Shown here in pieces: positions 20,975-32,615 of a DNA stretch of 64,000 nucleotides. The notes beneath the pieces were generated by a model. It was given only the letters and a program-made list of their open reading frames with translations, did no database searches and was not told the DNA's origin. Every line of letters starts with the position of its first letter. Positions within the stretch are counted from its first letter, which is position 1. The translations under genes were made by a program, and so were the position numbers. The stretch is from Sparassis latifolia (taxonomy: Eukaryota > Basidiomycota > Agaricomycetes > Polyporales > Sparassidaceae): positions 2,666,001-2,730,000 of the forward strand of contig CM031557.1 of assembly GCA_018466975.1 (NCBI GenBank). Direction: 5' to 3'.

Positions 20975-23197
20975 CTACGCTCTGGCGCAATCATGCATAC
21001 GTCTATGTTCCGGCCAACCGTCTTTCAGACCCTGAGGTCGCAGAAAAACGCTCGCCCTCTGCATGTACCTAGTCCGCCACCGAAGTAAGCCTCTGAGATC
21101 AAGAGGTGCAGACACTTGCAAGACTCACCACCACACTTCTTCCATGGCCCAATCGATCCACAGCTGAAGCACTTCTGCCACGGCCCAACGAGGGCTGTAC
21201 GCTCCTCGTCATCCATGTCCACCTCTTCAAAGAACCCTCTTGGGACGTCCACTCGGAATTGCCAGACGTCCCCGAAGCTGCGTGTCCTTTCATGCTCCCC
21301 TGACGGAACCCAATCCGTGTTGGTGTACCCACCGAAGAGGAACATCCGTCCGGTATCGGGGTCGGTGAGGAGCGTGGCTTGGGCACGATAAGTAGGGAAC
21401 CCTCGGGTGAGAACATGCTTCCATTTCGGTGTTGGGGACGAGTAGTCAAGCATGAACGTATCTGCATAGTAAGAGAAGCCGAAACAGATTCCCGACGTGG
21501 CAAATAGCGTCGGCAGCTCCGGACTGTAGCCTCCAAAGATGAACGCGGAGTTCAACTGCGGGTTCTGACAAGCCGCAGAAACTGTCAAGAAGACCAAATC
21601 GTTCGATGGTCTGCGTTCTTACGAAGGCGTGCGACAACTCTGCTCTTGGACAGGGTGTGTTCCCTACCAGTCGCTCTCTGTACCACTTGCCCTGCTGGAT
21701 GTCCCAGCTCCAGAGATCATCATATCCATGCGACGCCTGAGCAGGATGCGGCTGGTGGAACATTTGAGATGCAGCTCGATCCGCCATGCCATACATGAAG
21801 TATATCTTCTCGCCCCGGGCATCCACCCAGCTTGCCAAGCGTTTCCTCGGCCCCGGACAGGTGCTATCTGCAATGGGTTCACCTGTGGTGCCAGACAGCT
21901 TCTCCCAGCGTTTGGTCGCAAGATCCAGTACCATAAAGCAGTTTATCCCGAGCATGCAGCTGCTACGACGCCGCCAAAGACATACATGCGTCCGCGGACG
22001 ATGTGTACAGCGCATTCATCTACGTCGTTCTCGGCGTACGGCCATGGAGCGGAGTGTCCGTTTGCGCCCACGAACGTCGTCCTTATCTGTCTTTAGCGTT
22101 CGTTGATCAGGTCGAAGTACTCGATAGTAGCCCGGCCAGTGAAGGCATACGCCTTATTTCCGTGCACGGCCATCTCTGTGTGCATCAGGCACCTTCCGGG
22201 GTAAGGCGGCAGCTGGCGCCACCCATCAAGCTTCGTGAGGTCCAGGCACCACGCGTCGTTGTAAACCTCAAACGTTCCGCTACGCTGCCCGCCGACAATA
22301 TACGTACGGCCTGGATCAACCAGCGATATTAATGGAAGATCAAAATGTGCCAAGAAGATGGCGCACTTTTCCAGATGATGCTCGCAAAGGCTATACGCGA
22401 CTTGATATTCCATGGCAATTTGATCTTCTGCCACGACCCGCGGACCTGCAGCGACTCATCGGACAATCTATGGTCAGAGTGTAGCTCTGGATCAGGATGC
22501 CGGAATTGTGTGAGACTGTTGACAGATCCCGACGGTAGAATTGCGCGCAGCGGACGAGTTTCGGTGAGCCCCGTAAGTGCACGGATGGCCTCTGCGCTGA
22601 CAACACGGCAATGCGTGGCTGAACCGGTGTTCCCGAGAGCCAAGAACATATCGGATGCGCCAACGAGCCCTGTGATGCGTTGGAGATGGAAGTCCAATCT
22701 CTGTGGTTGCGGATGGTATACAGCCCACTGTTGAGTAGACTATCAGTCGAGAAACAACGATTATTCTCACAATTACACCTACCAAACAGTGCAGGCTTTG
22801 CCGCGAAGCGAGCATTCTTGTACAATACGTCAACTTCCTCATATCAATTCAGAGCCTGGTCAATCCCACTTTGATCAATAATGTGGTGATTGCCTACGAT
22901 AATACGTACCTCCTCCCTGTGCTGCAACTTCGCCATGCAACGAGCAATCCCGTTGCAGCACACCATCAGCTGCACCCTCTCGTCCATGCCAAGATTCGTG
23001 TACACCTCTGATATGACGCCACCATCCCGAGAATAAGTGAGCGGAACCGTGAAGCTATCCCCTAGAAGCGTTGCAATCGCCTTAAAATAACTCGATCGCG
23101 CGTCCTCGTGTAAGTTCCGACTGGACAGGCTATTGGCCGTTTCTATCAACCGAACGCAGTCTGCATAGCGAGGCTGTAGCTCTTGATATCGTGGCAA
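20975..23197 (-). pseudogene. Kelch-repeat / MYND-finger protein, decayed
   Basis: The minus-strand gene starts at 23197 with a helical, TPR-like amino part (MPRYQELQPRYADC, LNLHEDARSSYFKA-type segments), then kelch blades (TYIVGGQRSGTFEVYNDAW, GRMYVFGGVV, SAFIFGGYSPE, GRMFLFGGYTNTD), and a C-terminal MYND finger with CFSCGSIGPWKKCGG, then FFCD and LKDGWPEHRRMHDC. Lesions: an in-frame TGA at 22844-22846 where Trp is expected after ALN; an in-frame TAA at 22093-22095 after FDLINER; and a one-base frame loss near 21027 between FFCDLR and LKDGW, exactly at the next zinc cysteine. Without the frameshift the frame would end at 20975. The exon 2/3 border near 22740 also does not close cleanly. The chance that every lesion is sequencing error is small. 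Confidence 0.8.
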
Positions 23198-24507
23198 ACA
23201 GACATCATTTAAAGAAATCCGTCATCAAGTGGCTATTCATCGCATACCTCCTTGAGCCTGCTCCTGCAGAAGAGCAGTGAAAGCAGCGACCAGCTTGGGA
23301 CTTTCCACCACGTTTGTTGAAGTCGGGTACGTCGCCTGACTGGACAGCATTCCGGCTTTTGTGTTTCAATTCGACGGTCGAGGATATAATTCTCTCAAAA
23401 TAATTCACGAAGCAGTTCGAAGAGCAGCCGTGAAAACACCGAAAAGGCAGTCGCCGTTCTCGCGACACGCTCACGTGGACAAACGCGTTGGTGGCTGCCG
23501 GGGGGGTAGCGATGGAACTCTATTGACATAAGGTGTGGCATAATTGGTATATGGAGGTATACTCCTGCATGGAGACTAAAAAGCGGACTGATTAATGTCG
23601 CGCTTGGTATCCACGGGGGGGTGTCACCGACACTTCATGCATTATCAGTGTGTTTGCGTTGTAAAACGTCCAGTTCCTGCGGGCACTTCTAAAATTTGTG
23701 TATTTGTAGTGGCTGTGTGGAAGAGGCTCTGAGGGCAGAAACCTGATGAACGTTTTTCCCTGTTCCAGGTCAGCTAATATCCACACTGTCAGTCTGAGTA
23801 CATTGGCCCTATTTCACAGGACGTCCTTCAAGCAGCGGCAAACAACCATGAAGGAAGAACTTCAAAACCAAAAGGCATTAGGGTGACAAATGGGCTCTAG
23901 GCAATCTGTAGTGCCCGCCCGTAACGCGGGCACAAGAAGGGCATCAGAGAGAATCACAAGGGAGAGAGAAGAGCTCGTCGTTTCGGCTTGATTCCTCTTC
24001 GGTGTACTAGAATTTCCAAATAACATCTTAGCGAATTCTTATTCTTCCCCCGATAATTGCGTGTGAACGAACGTTGGTCACGGTATGGATCAAATGTACG
24101 AACGCTGGGATCACCAACTCGCTGCAAGACGAAGGTTAGTGATTTCACACCGGTCTCGTTAGTATTTAAATTAGATATAGTGGTGGCTTGACAGTAACTC
24201 AAGTTTAGGATCTCGTATGCAAGAGTAAATAGTAGTTCGTAAAATAGTTCATTGTGAATCCACCCCCTTGGGCCTATCTTGCCAACGCCTCTTTCCCAAT
24301 CTATCCTCTCTACTGTACTACATTATATATTGCATCTCTCGACTAGTGTCCTTATTTTGTAGGTATCTTTGAGCTGAGCTTCAACGAAAGACGGACGATA
24401 AAGCGAACGACGTAGCCTTCCTTATCGGGCAGAGGTGCACATTCATTCTCACGCTTATATCTGTGCATACCATTTGGTGCCCACCACCGACGCCAACGAC
24501 GCCGACC
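23198..24507. other. Intergenic, nothing recognised
   Basis: Only short frames. There are two runs of seven G or more (near 23500 and 23616), but no inverted repeats or RNA genes that I can support. Confidence 0.5.
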
Positions 24508-25183
24508 ATGTCTCTTCCCCGATCTAACTATGACCCTCGTAGGGTCTGCCTCAACCCGTTCCCCGCGCTCAACCTCGGGAAGCACAGGCGAACCATCGGC
24601 ATATATCTCGCGGGCGGCCTGGTGAGCACCTTCACACCCGCAGTCACCATCGCACTGACCAACCTGCTCCGGTCATTCATTAGTTCGCGCTAGCGAACTG
24701 GACGTTCCTTGATGCCGCAGTGCTCTCGGCGCATGCACACCCGCCGTATGACGACCCACAGATACCACCGCCGGTGCACGTCACCTTCGTCGACTGGGTG
24801 CCTGGCATCTGCTCCCTCCTCGGCATGCTCATCATCAATCTCATCGACAAGGACCGCGTGCGTGGTGAAGGAGGGCTCGGTGATGGCGATGCGCACGCGG
24901 TGTGGCGCGCACGGCTGATTTTGTTCATCGGGTTCGCGTTCATGGCGGGAGGTCTGGCTGGGAGCGTCGTGCGTGCTGTCCTATCCTTTGCCGTCTGTGT
25001 GCTTATCAGGGGGTTTTGCAGACGGTTCATATCCTGAAATACGTCATGCCTGATTATCCGGAACAGTTCTTGTACTACGGCTACGCCAACATCTCCCAGA
25101 ATGTCGCACTTATGCTCTCCGCTATCGCCCTCTGGATTTCACAAAGCGTCAGTAGCGAGTACGAGTACAGTCTTGCTATCTAG
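24508..25183 (+). CDS. VPS68: Vps68/TMEM50-like (UPF0220) membrane protein
   Basis: Three exons (24508-24621, 24684-24968, 25022-25183) give 186 residues, the usual size. Four hydrophobic segments fit the family: TIGIYLAGGLFALANW, WVPGICSLLGMLIINLI, ARLILFIGFAFMAGGLAGS and NVALMLSAIALWI, with the conserved YGYANISQN before the last. In yeast Vps68 acts in late endosome to vacuole traffic with Vps55 (established for the family). Both introns are canonical. The nearest neighbour, PDI, is convergent. Confidence 0.9.
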
Positions 25184-25416
25184 AATCGCGATGAAGCCTG
25201 TGCGTACAATGTGTACCTATTTTGCTACCTTATGAGATTTCTTGTGGAGGACTCACGTATCATTTTGACGGTGGTGTTTACCTTGGTGGACTGACTTTAT
25301 GGGCTTTACTGTGTGCGTGTAAGCCCTGCTCCATAAATAGGGTCTGAAGAGAAAAAAGCTATCCAAAGCATGCATTACATGGACACGCCAGATGTCCTCC
25401 ACAGCCTATCGTAAGC

Positions 25417-27211
25417 TCAGAGCTCCGCAGCAGCCCTCCCGCCTGTCTCCCGCTTGACAGGTGCGAATGCCCCAAGGATGTTCGCCTTGATCTTGATCTC
25501 GTCGAGCTTCGTCGGCAGCATCGTGCGCTTGCTCAGGATAGATGCAAGCCTGTGGAATCCACGAACGTCATCTTAGTTTCATACCGTCTCGATGTATTAT
25601 CGATGCAGAACGCACCGCTTTGTTTCCTTCTGGATGTACTCCTCGCTGCCATTCACGACCTTCTCCATGACGCGGACATAGTGCTTCGCTGCCGGCCCAA
25701 CGGTCTTGGCAAGAGCAGATGCTTGCTTGTAGACCTCATCACGCGCTGCGCCGGTAGCGGCGTAGAATTGCGAGGCGAGGGTGTCAAACTCAGGAAGACG
25801 CCCGGCCTATTCGAGTATTTGAGTAGATGAGACAAAAGAGAATACGGGGAAGGTATGACACTTACAAATTCGGTAAGTCCACCACCGACAGTCCGCTGCG
25901 TTCCGCACTTCTCGTTCAAGAACTCAACGAATGCCTCTTCAGTGCGTGCACCTTCGTACGCCTCAGGCTTCTCTAGAAAGTATAGTGAACAGTCAGCATC
26001 CTCTCACACGAGATATATATGGTCAGATGGTCACCCTTGGAATCCTTGCCAAAGAATTTGATGGTGGGGAAGCTCTGGACATCGTACGCAGCCGCGAGGG
26101 GCTTGTTGGGTGCTGCATCGGCGTCCACGTTCGCAACCACGCACTTGCAGCGCAAAATGAGCAGCGAAATTCGGGGGACAGCGTACACAGTAGACTTACG
26201 TTAGGCTCGTTCGCAAAGTCCTTTGCGACTGCAACTCGGAGTCAATCGTCACTACCGCGAGCAACAAAACGAGCGCATACGGACCTTCGTCATAGATGGG
26301 CTTCAATCGCTTGCAGTGTCCACACCAGGGTGCAGTGAAGCTGATCAGAACATCCTTCTCCTTATTCTGTAGCAAGATGAGATCATTAGGGAACGCGATA
26401 CAGCCACACCACTCACCAGCGCCACATCATTAAACGTGTTAACGTCAAGAATCTGGTATGCGGGTGGTGGGGGAGGCTTGATGGAGGACTTCATGCCCGA
26501 TTTTTCTGTGATGCTGAAAGCGATTTGTGTGAGTAACCGTTCAAATACACCAACACGGGAATAACAAAGTAAGTAATTGTCAATTATCAGTTACACAACG
26601 TTGCAAGCGTGCACTATCGTCCCATGACAAAAGAGTTCACTCACAAAGCGGTAAGAGAATCCAAGTCCCGACCACCTTCGTACTTCTCTGGCTCGCCCCC
26701 ATCAGGGCCAAACCACTTCAATGCTATGAACAACGAAGCAATGATAGCAAAATTCAATAACATACTGGACAGGTGAGGTAGAACACGCACTCGGAAAGCC
26801 TGAAACATCGTACTTCTGCCCTAGGGGCCTGCCAGCGCCATCCGCATCCACCTTCGCAATTACCACCTTATCCTTAGCATACGCAAATGCATCCGCTAGT
26901 TGCTCATACACAGGTGCGAGATTCTGTTATGCATGAATATTTTAGTACACACTCGAGCCACAGGACGTGACACGCGCCTTGCAATGCCCACACCACGGCG
27001 CGAAGCTGCAGAGAAACTGCGTCAGCAGAGATGCGCTGCGAAATTCCTCCGTTCCCAGACTATGGGAACGGGTGACGCACAATTCCACCAGCGCAGGCTT
27101 ACCGTGCCCGATCACGCCGTCGAAGTTGCTCGCATCGAGCTCGAGGACGTTCGACGCCCATACGCCGCCTAGTGACACCGCCGCGGCAAAGACAGAGAAC
27201 ACAAACTTCAT
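25417..27211 (-). CDS. Protein disulfide isomerase, ERp38/TigA type
   Basis: Eleven exons (27081-27211, 26978-27005, 26791-26923, 26645-26723, 26417-26513, 26285-26366, 26200-26228, 26035-26143, 25866-25972, 25616-25806, 25417-25549) close to 372 residues. A signal peptide ([19 protein letters not shown]) is followed by thioredoxin domain 1 with FAPWCGHCK, thioredoxin domain 2 with [17 protein letters not shown], and a helical ERp29-like C-terminal domain ([19 protein letters not shown] onward). It forms and rearranges disulfides in the ER lumen. The end, GGRAAAEL, is not a canonical HDEL/KDEL signal, so ER retention is by a variant or another route. Intron 2, straight after the first active site, has a GC donor (AAG then GCGCGT); only that choice keeps the frame. 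Confidence 0.93.
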
Positions 27212-30200
27212 AATCGATGTATGCGCCTTCAAAGCGGACTGCCGGGAAATATAAAGGAGAGGAGTGTGTCGTTACAAAGAGGTTAGAAATGATACAGAGA
27301 CGTGGAGGCTTCGCATTGAAGGAGCTGTAAGCTGACAAATCACTGTAGTTCCCTGATAAAGCAGGCTCGGCCTTGGCCTCGGTTGCAACTTAAGATGCAC
27401 GGAGATCTCCAGCTGCAGGCGGTCGATAGTTCGAGCCGGTACCAAAACTCGTCTTCGACTACATAAAATTCACGACGCAGACAAGCCACTGTCTCGAGCG
27501 CGCACCAGTCGCAGTATGCGCATACGTGCTTCATAGTAGCTTGTCGTCTATCTCAGCGTAGTTCAATAAATGGAGCTGAGTGACGGGATCTTCCAACGGT
27601 CAATGTGGAAATTCAGCCAATACGAGTGCTTTCTGTAATGGAGATTGAAGTAATATGTAGAGCAGGGAAGGCATTCGAGGTTCGCGTGCTTTTTAACAGA
27701 CCGACTGAACACCACCGTCCCCGGTCACCTTTGCGACAGCGGCGTGGCAGATTTATTTCGCATATCTCTCGTACAAAGCACCTCAAACCTGTGGATCAAT
27801 TAATCGCCTGAGCGAATATTTAGTCACATGAGTGCAGCAGTGCCGTACACCTTGCGCACTGTGCAGACGCTGCTCAGCAGCTAGCATGGATGGAGCATGA
27901 CACCGGGCTCTGAGCAGGTAGCCACATCAAGATGAGGAAGGTGTGTTCCATAACTGCAACCGCTCACGGCACCTACGCGCGTTTCGTGAGCGGCAGACAG
28001 ATCGGTTTTGCGTGCGTGAGATATCTGAGACAAGTTCTGAAATCTAACAGCGACCCGCCGGAGCGAACAATGGGAAATCAAGTGTGAGCTCCAGTCCTGG
28101 CTTACACGAGATTCGCGCCGAGAAAGTACGAGGTAAAGTAGAACCGTTAGTCAAACGGAGTAAACGGGCAGCCAGACAACTACTGTGTCACGGGGAACTG
28201 CGTGCCAAGGTTGCGATGGATGTGTTCCGGCGCAGACAGTAAACTCTATGGACATTGCCATCGGGGAGCCGCGACATTCTATTGATCATTGGTGCGGTGA
28301 CGGAGATGCGGAGCGTGCCAACGGTGACGTGAGACCACTGGTCCATTGTTAGGTGAAAGTTATTTACGACGAAAAGAGTGAACAATGGGTCTGGGAAGCC
28401 GTGATTATCAGCGTATGCCAGTGTCAGACATGGATTCATGAAGTCGAGAGCGCGCATTGCTACAGCAGAGCATATGGACTACGCGCCTACCAGTAGCACC
28501 GAGATGAACTCTATCTCAGCTCCCCGCGTATGGGGTACATGACTCGGTTCGTGAAGTGGAAGGTGACTGTGGTTCTATCTGTCAACGTTTGAAACGCGGG
28601 GATTTCGCGTCCACTACATTGCATAGGCTGACTGTCAATTAAATTCCAGGGTACTGGCAACATCCTGATTTCCATTCGCCCGAATGTAGAGATTTCAATT
28701 CAATATACATAAAGTTTTCGGAGCGACATACCAAAACGTGGTGGATGAAAAATCCTCTTGCACAGTAAGCACAACAGTTGGGAGATGCAACTGCGCAAAG
28801 AGACCTAAATAAGTTCAGGATTGAGCCTTCGCGAAGCAGCCGGTTTCGTGCTGCAAAGGGAGGACACAATGGAGTCTCAGGATTATTCAGAAAAAAGCGC
28901 TCTGCCCTTCATAACAATGTGCCAATGTCGAACCTTACGAAGAAAGATCATCTGGGGTGTTAGCACCGAGATCAATGATCCCTCTCGCCAAGGCGGCCTA
29001 CTCGAGATATTCCTGGGAAGAGGACTTTGCTGTCGACCAGTGCGGCTGTGTAGAAACAAGAGCAGGCTGCATCTGATCTACGGTCTCGCGACCCTTCCAT
29101 CTCTACTACAGGAACTGTGCCGGTTATGATGCTAGTAGCATCCGTATTAGTCTGGGCTCGGAGACGAGCAAGATGAGTGGGGTCCGTCTTTCTATATGGA
29201 TCTCTGGATTCGATAATGAACGGCGAGACCGAGGAGAACCCCCTCGGCACGGAAGAAGGGGTACTCTCAGTATGGACACCGCAGAACAGTCATTGGCTGA
29301 TTTCTCGACCCTTATCGGCCGATACACTGATGGTGGCGATTTCTTTCCGTGCGACCTGACCGCCCAGGATAGCTCGAGCTGTCAATAAAAGTGAAGAAAG
29401 TTCAGTAGAGTTGTGTGATCGCCGTGCCGCATAATTGCCTATATGCACCGACGATGGGAAGTCTGCGCATGATATACATGCAGGGCCTCCAGCGAATATG
29501 TCTAACCAGGGCCGGACGGCACACCCGACCAGCCCATTCGTGATTTCAGAAGCCTATCGCTGACCAAACTTGAGATGCGCGCTCACCTGGCCAGAACACC
29601 ATTCGACGCTTCGAGTCCCAGGAACGAAACATGTGCTACGACAGACTGACGCGGGTGCCATACGTGACGGCAGACTCACTACTTATAACTATAACCCATT
29701 GGTATGTGCAGATCTTCGAAGTCGCCGTCTAGAAAGCCTGGGCAATCTGATCAGTGAGCGAAAGAGGGGGACAATGGGTAAGCGAAGGACCTGCTCCTAT
29801 ATGCGCCTCAGAGTTTCACCACCGACGCCCGGTGCTCTCACAGTGCCTCATGGTTGCGGCATGTCCTGGTCGCAGATGACTCGGAGGCTCAGCGTGAAAT
29901 TGAGTTCAATTATTTACAATCTCCAGTCTCGACCGTCGATGAGTCGATGCACAGTCGTCACGCCAGAGTTCCCAAGTGATGGTGGAAGATCAGCTTGGGA
30001 TTAGGCAGCATCGGTCCTTCACGTGCACGATAGTCAAGGGAAGTCAAAATGGTCAAATCTCTCCCAACGAGCGGACGGCGTTAATGAACGCTGCAATCAA
30101 GATTCCAAAGTCCGCACGAGCCTTTTCGACGGTGGGTAATGGGCATCGAAAACATTGACGTCAATAACCTAGTCATGGCATTCGTTACGGCCGCGATACG

Positions 30201-30671
30201 TAAATAATACAACGGTCTTGGTGTATACATCGGAGATGGGTGAGATGCCAGTAACAAATAACGAGGGTGTGGCAGTGGTACACACAAAAGACAGAGAAAT
30301 ACCGAGGCACGGAGCGCCGGTATAGTACCGTACAAACAACAGGAAGTCGCAGGGAAAAAAGAAGAGCATGGTATGATGTACAGGCGATAGTGCCAGAAAT
30401 CATGGAGGGAATACGCAAGTGCAGAGGAGATGCAACACAATCTAATGAATGTTACACGGTCTGAGAGTTCAACGAGTGGTTCTGTGGATTGATCCGATAT
30501 GAGTCATGGAGAGAAAAGAAATCCGGAAGAGTTGAATCTCCCATAAGGTGCACAGAGCAGAGAGTCGACGAGGAAAAATCTATGATAGCTCGTAATGAAG
30601 AGTTGAATCTTCTTCCATCTTAATAGATGCGCCCACTGGGGAAAGGGACGGCAAATCTGAAACAATCACAA
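27212..30671. other. 3.5-kb spacer without a supported gene
   Basis: Scattered frames up to 144 codons (29570-30004 plus, 30081-30440 minus, 28188-28457 minus) have no motif, no consistent splice chain and no similarity that I recognise. They could be relics, or untranslated and regulatory DNA of the flanking genes. Confidence 0.4.
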
Positions 30672-32615
30672 TTATGCAAACATGCCGACCTTCGCAGAAG
30701 GGACCGGCGTGTAGCCAGACAATTGGAAGTCGTCCTGGCGACAATTCAGATTCTGGAGACCCTGAGCGTACTGCCCCAGACCCTTCACGTCGATGGGTCT
30801 GTTCCAGCTGAACGGATTCTGATAGTTTCGACCGGAAAGCGTGAAGTCGACCCCGTTGTCCCAGTCTCCGTAGATCGCGCTCGAAGCTGCGGCGAACGCG
30901 TCTTTCATGATACTGGCAGGTTCAGCGTCATACACGAATGGAGGCCCTCCCATGCAAGGAAGCGACAGCGGAGACATAGGTATGTCGTCACCTGCCCATC
31001 CTCTCAGCGATGAATAGGAGGACTGGTAAGATTGATCACGACTGCCGTCGCATCCAGGAAGATAGCCAGGAATACCGCCTTCGGGAACGAAACTGAATGC
31101 GACAGAAAGCGGGGACTGCAGAGGGCTTGCGCCTTCCAGGTCGGGCTCAAACGCAGGCAGACTCGGACTGTAACAATCGGTTGAGATGGGACTCAAAGGG
31201 TATGCCTGCGTCCATCAGAGAAAATTAAGGAAATTTCAGAAAATGACGCGGGTAGCATTCTAGGAGAAGTGCACTCACGTTGTTCCACGAGAGAGCTGTG
31301 TCTCCGACTTGCTGTATCTTGCCGGGTTTAACGAAGCTTTGAAGCGACTGCTGCGTGGCAGACATGCAGTCTGTAGCCGCTGCCTCGCCGCTATCGTGAG
31401 CCAACTTGACGACACTTCCAACACGTGGCTTTCCCTCGTGTTCAGTGAGGTGGTCGAAGAACGGCGGGTACATCATTGCAGGGCGGACTGAATCGACGGA
31501 GTAGCGCCGCTCGGCGAAAGTAGAGTTTCCCTTCGCAAAATATCCGCTAGAATTGCGGGTGTGTGAGGCGGGAGCAGACGAGGACCGCTTGAACATGGCG
31601 GTGAGCGGGACTTTGAAATTCGCGTCAAATGAAGTCAGACAGGGCGCTGTGAGACTGCCCGAGTCCTGACAGAAGTCTGCACCTTGAATTGGACCCTGCT
31701 CAGTCGCGAAGCGCACCTGGGACTGAACACCTGCAGAAATCTTAGTGACCTTCTCCTCGGCTGCAATTTCCATCGTCACGACAGCGTTCGCCTCTTCTTT
31801 CACCTTAACCCCTCCTCCAGCATTGCAGTCGTACTCCTTGATTGCAGCCTCCAAGTCTAAACCCTTCTTCCCCGCAACCAGTAAGTCCGCAATCTTGGCG
31901 CACCTTTTCTCGCGATTTCGTTGTTCTTTCTCTGACTCCCCTCTTCCTTTCTTATTACTCCTTCGCTTGGGACCATCCTTGACCTTGGCAAGCGCGTTTG
32001 CAGCAGGTCGGAACCGCCAGTCAGGGTACCTTTGGCGGTGTTCGGCCTGTGCGACAATCGCCTTGGCTTCCCAGACTTCCCTCTCTTTTCGGGGCAGCGC
32101 CTTCCAGCATTTACCTTCATACGGATAATTGAATGAGCGAGAAACAATTGCGAGAATGGATATGCGAACGCACCAATGATCTTGGACAGAGCGCTGTGGT
32201 TTCCCTCGATCTTCTCGGGGATGTGCCGTTCCCGGATGAAGGAGGATCTGAAGAGAATAAACGCGTTCGGCGAACGAGGTATGTATGACGCCTCTCGCTT
32301 CTTAGCGTGCGAAGGCCGGGAGGGACCGAGTGCAGGAGAGCTGGGCGGGGAGTAAACGGCCAACTCTGCGCCTGCGGCTTCGGGGGGAAGCTCGGGGCTG
32401 GTCGCGTCGGTACTGTAGGTGATAGGCGTCATGTCTGTGGCAAAAGTGAAGGTCATAGCGGGGTAGGGGTTGTCTACGAGAGGGGGCATGCCATCTGTGC
32501 GCCATGGTCGTGGATGAGTCGGTATAACGCGCACAGAGTCCAAATGCGGAAATGCAGACGCACCATCATCGTTGGCCTCGTCGAGGACAACGTCGTTGGC
32601 GAGCATCGCAGACAT
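30672..32615 (-). CDS. HMG-box transcription factor 1 (MATA_HMG type)
   Basis: Three exons (32174-32615, 31279-32114, 30672-31205) close to 603 residues. The HMG box (about residues 115-190) begins IPRSPNAFILFRSSFIRE, continues through HSALSKIIG, and crosses intron 1 into KCWKALPRKEREVWEAKA and RYPDWRFRP; this is the fungal MATA-type box that bends the DNA minor groove. A basic stretch (GPKRRSNKKGRGE) follows and could direct nuclear import. The C-terminal half is low-complexity, Ser/Pro-rich, like an activation region. The intron inside the box is a common position in mushroom homologues. Targets unknown. Confidence 0.9.

Noticed and set aside
29570..30004. 144-codon plus-strand frame
   Set aside because: Composition is random-like, with no domain and no splice continuation.
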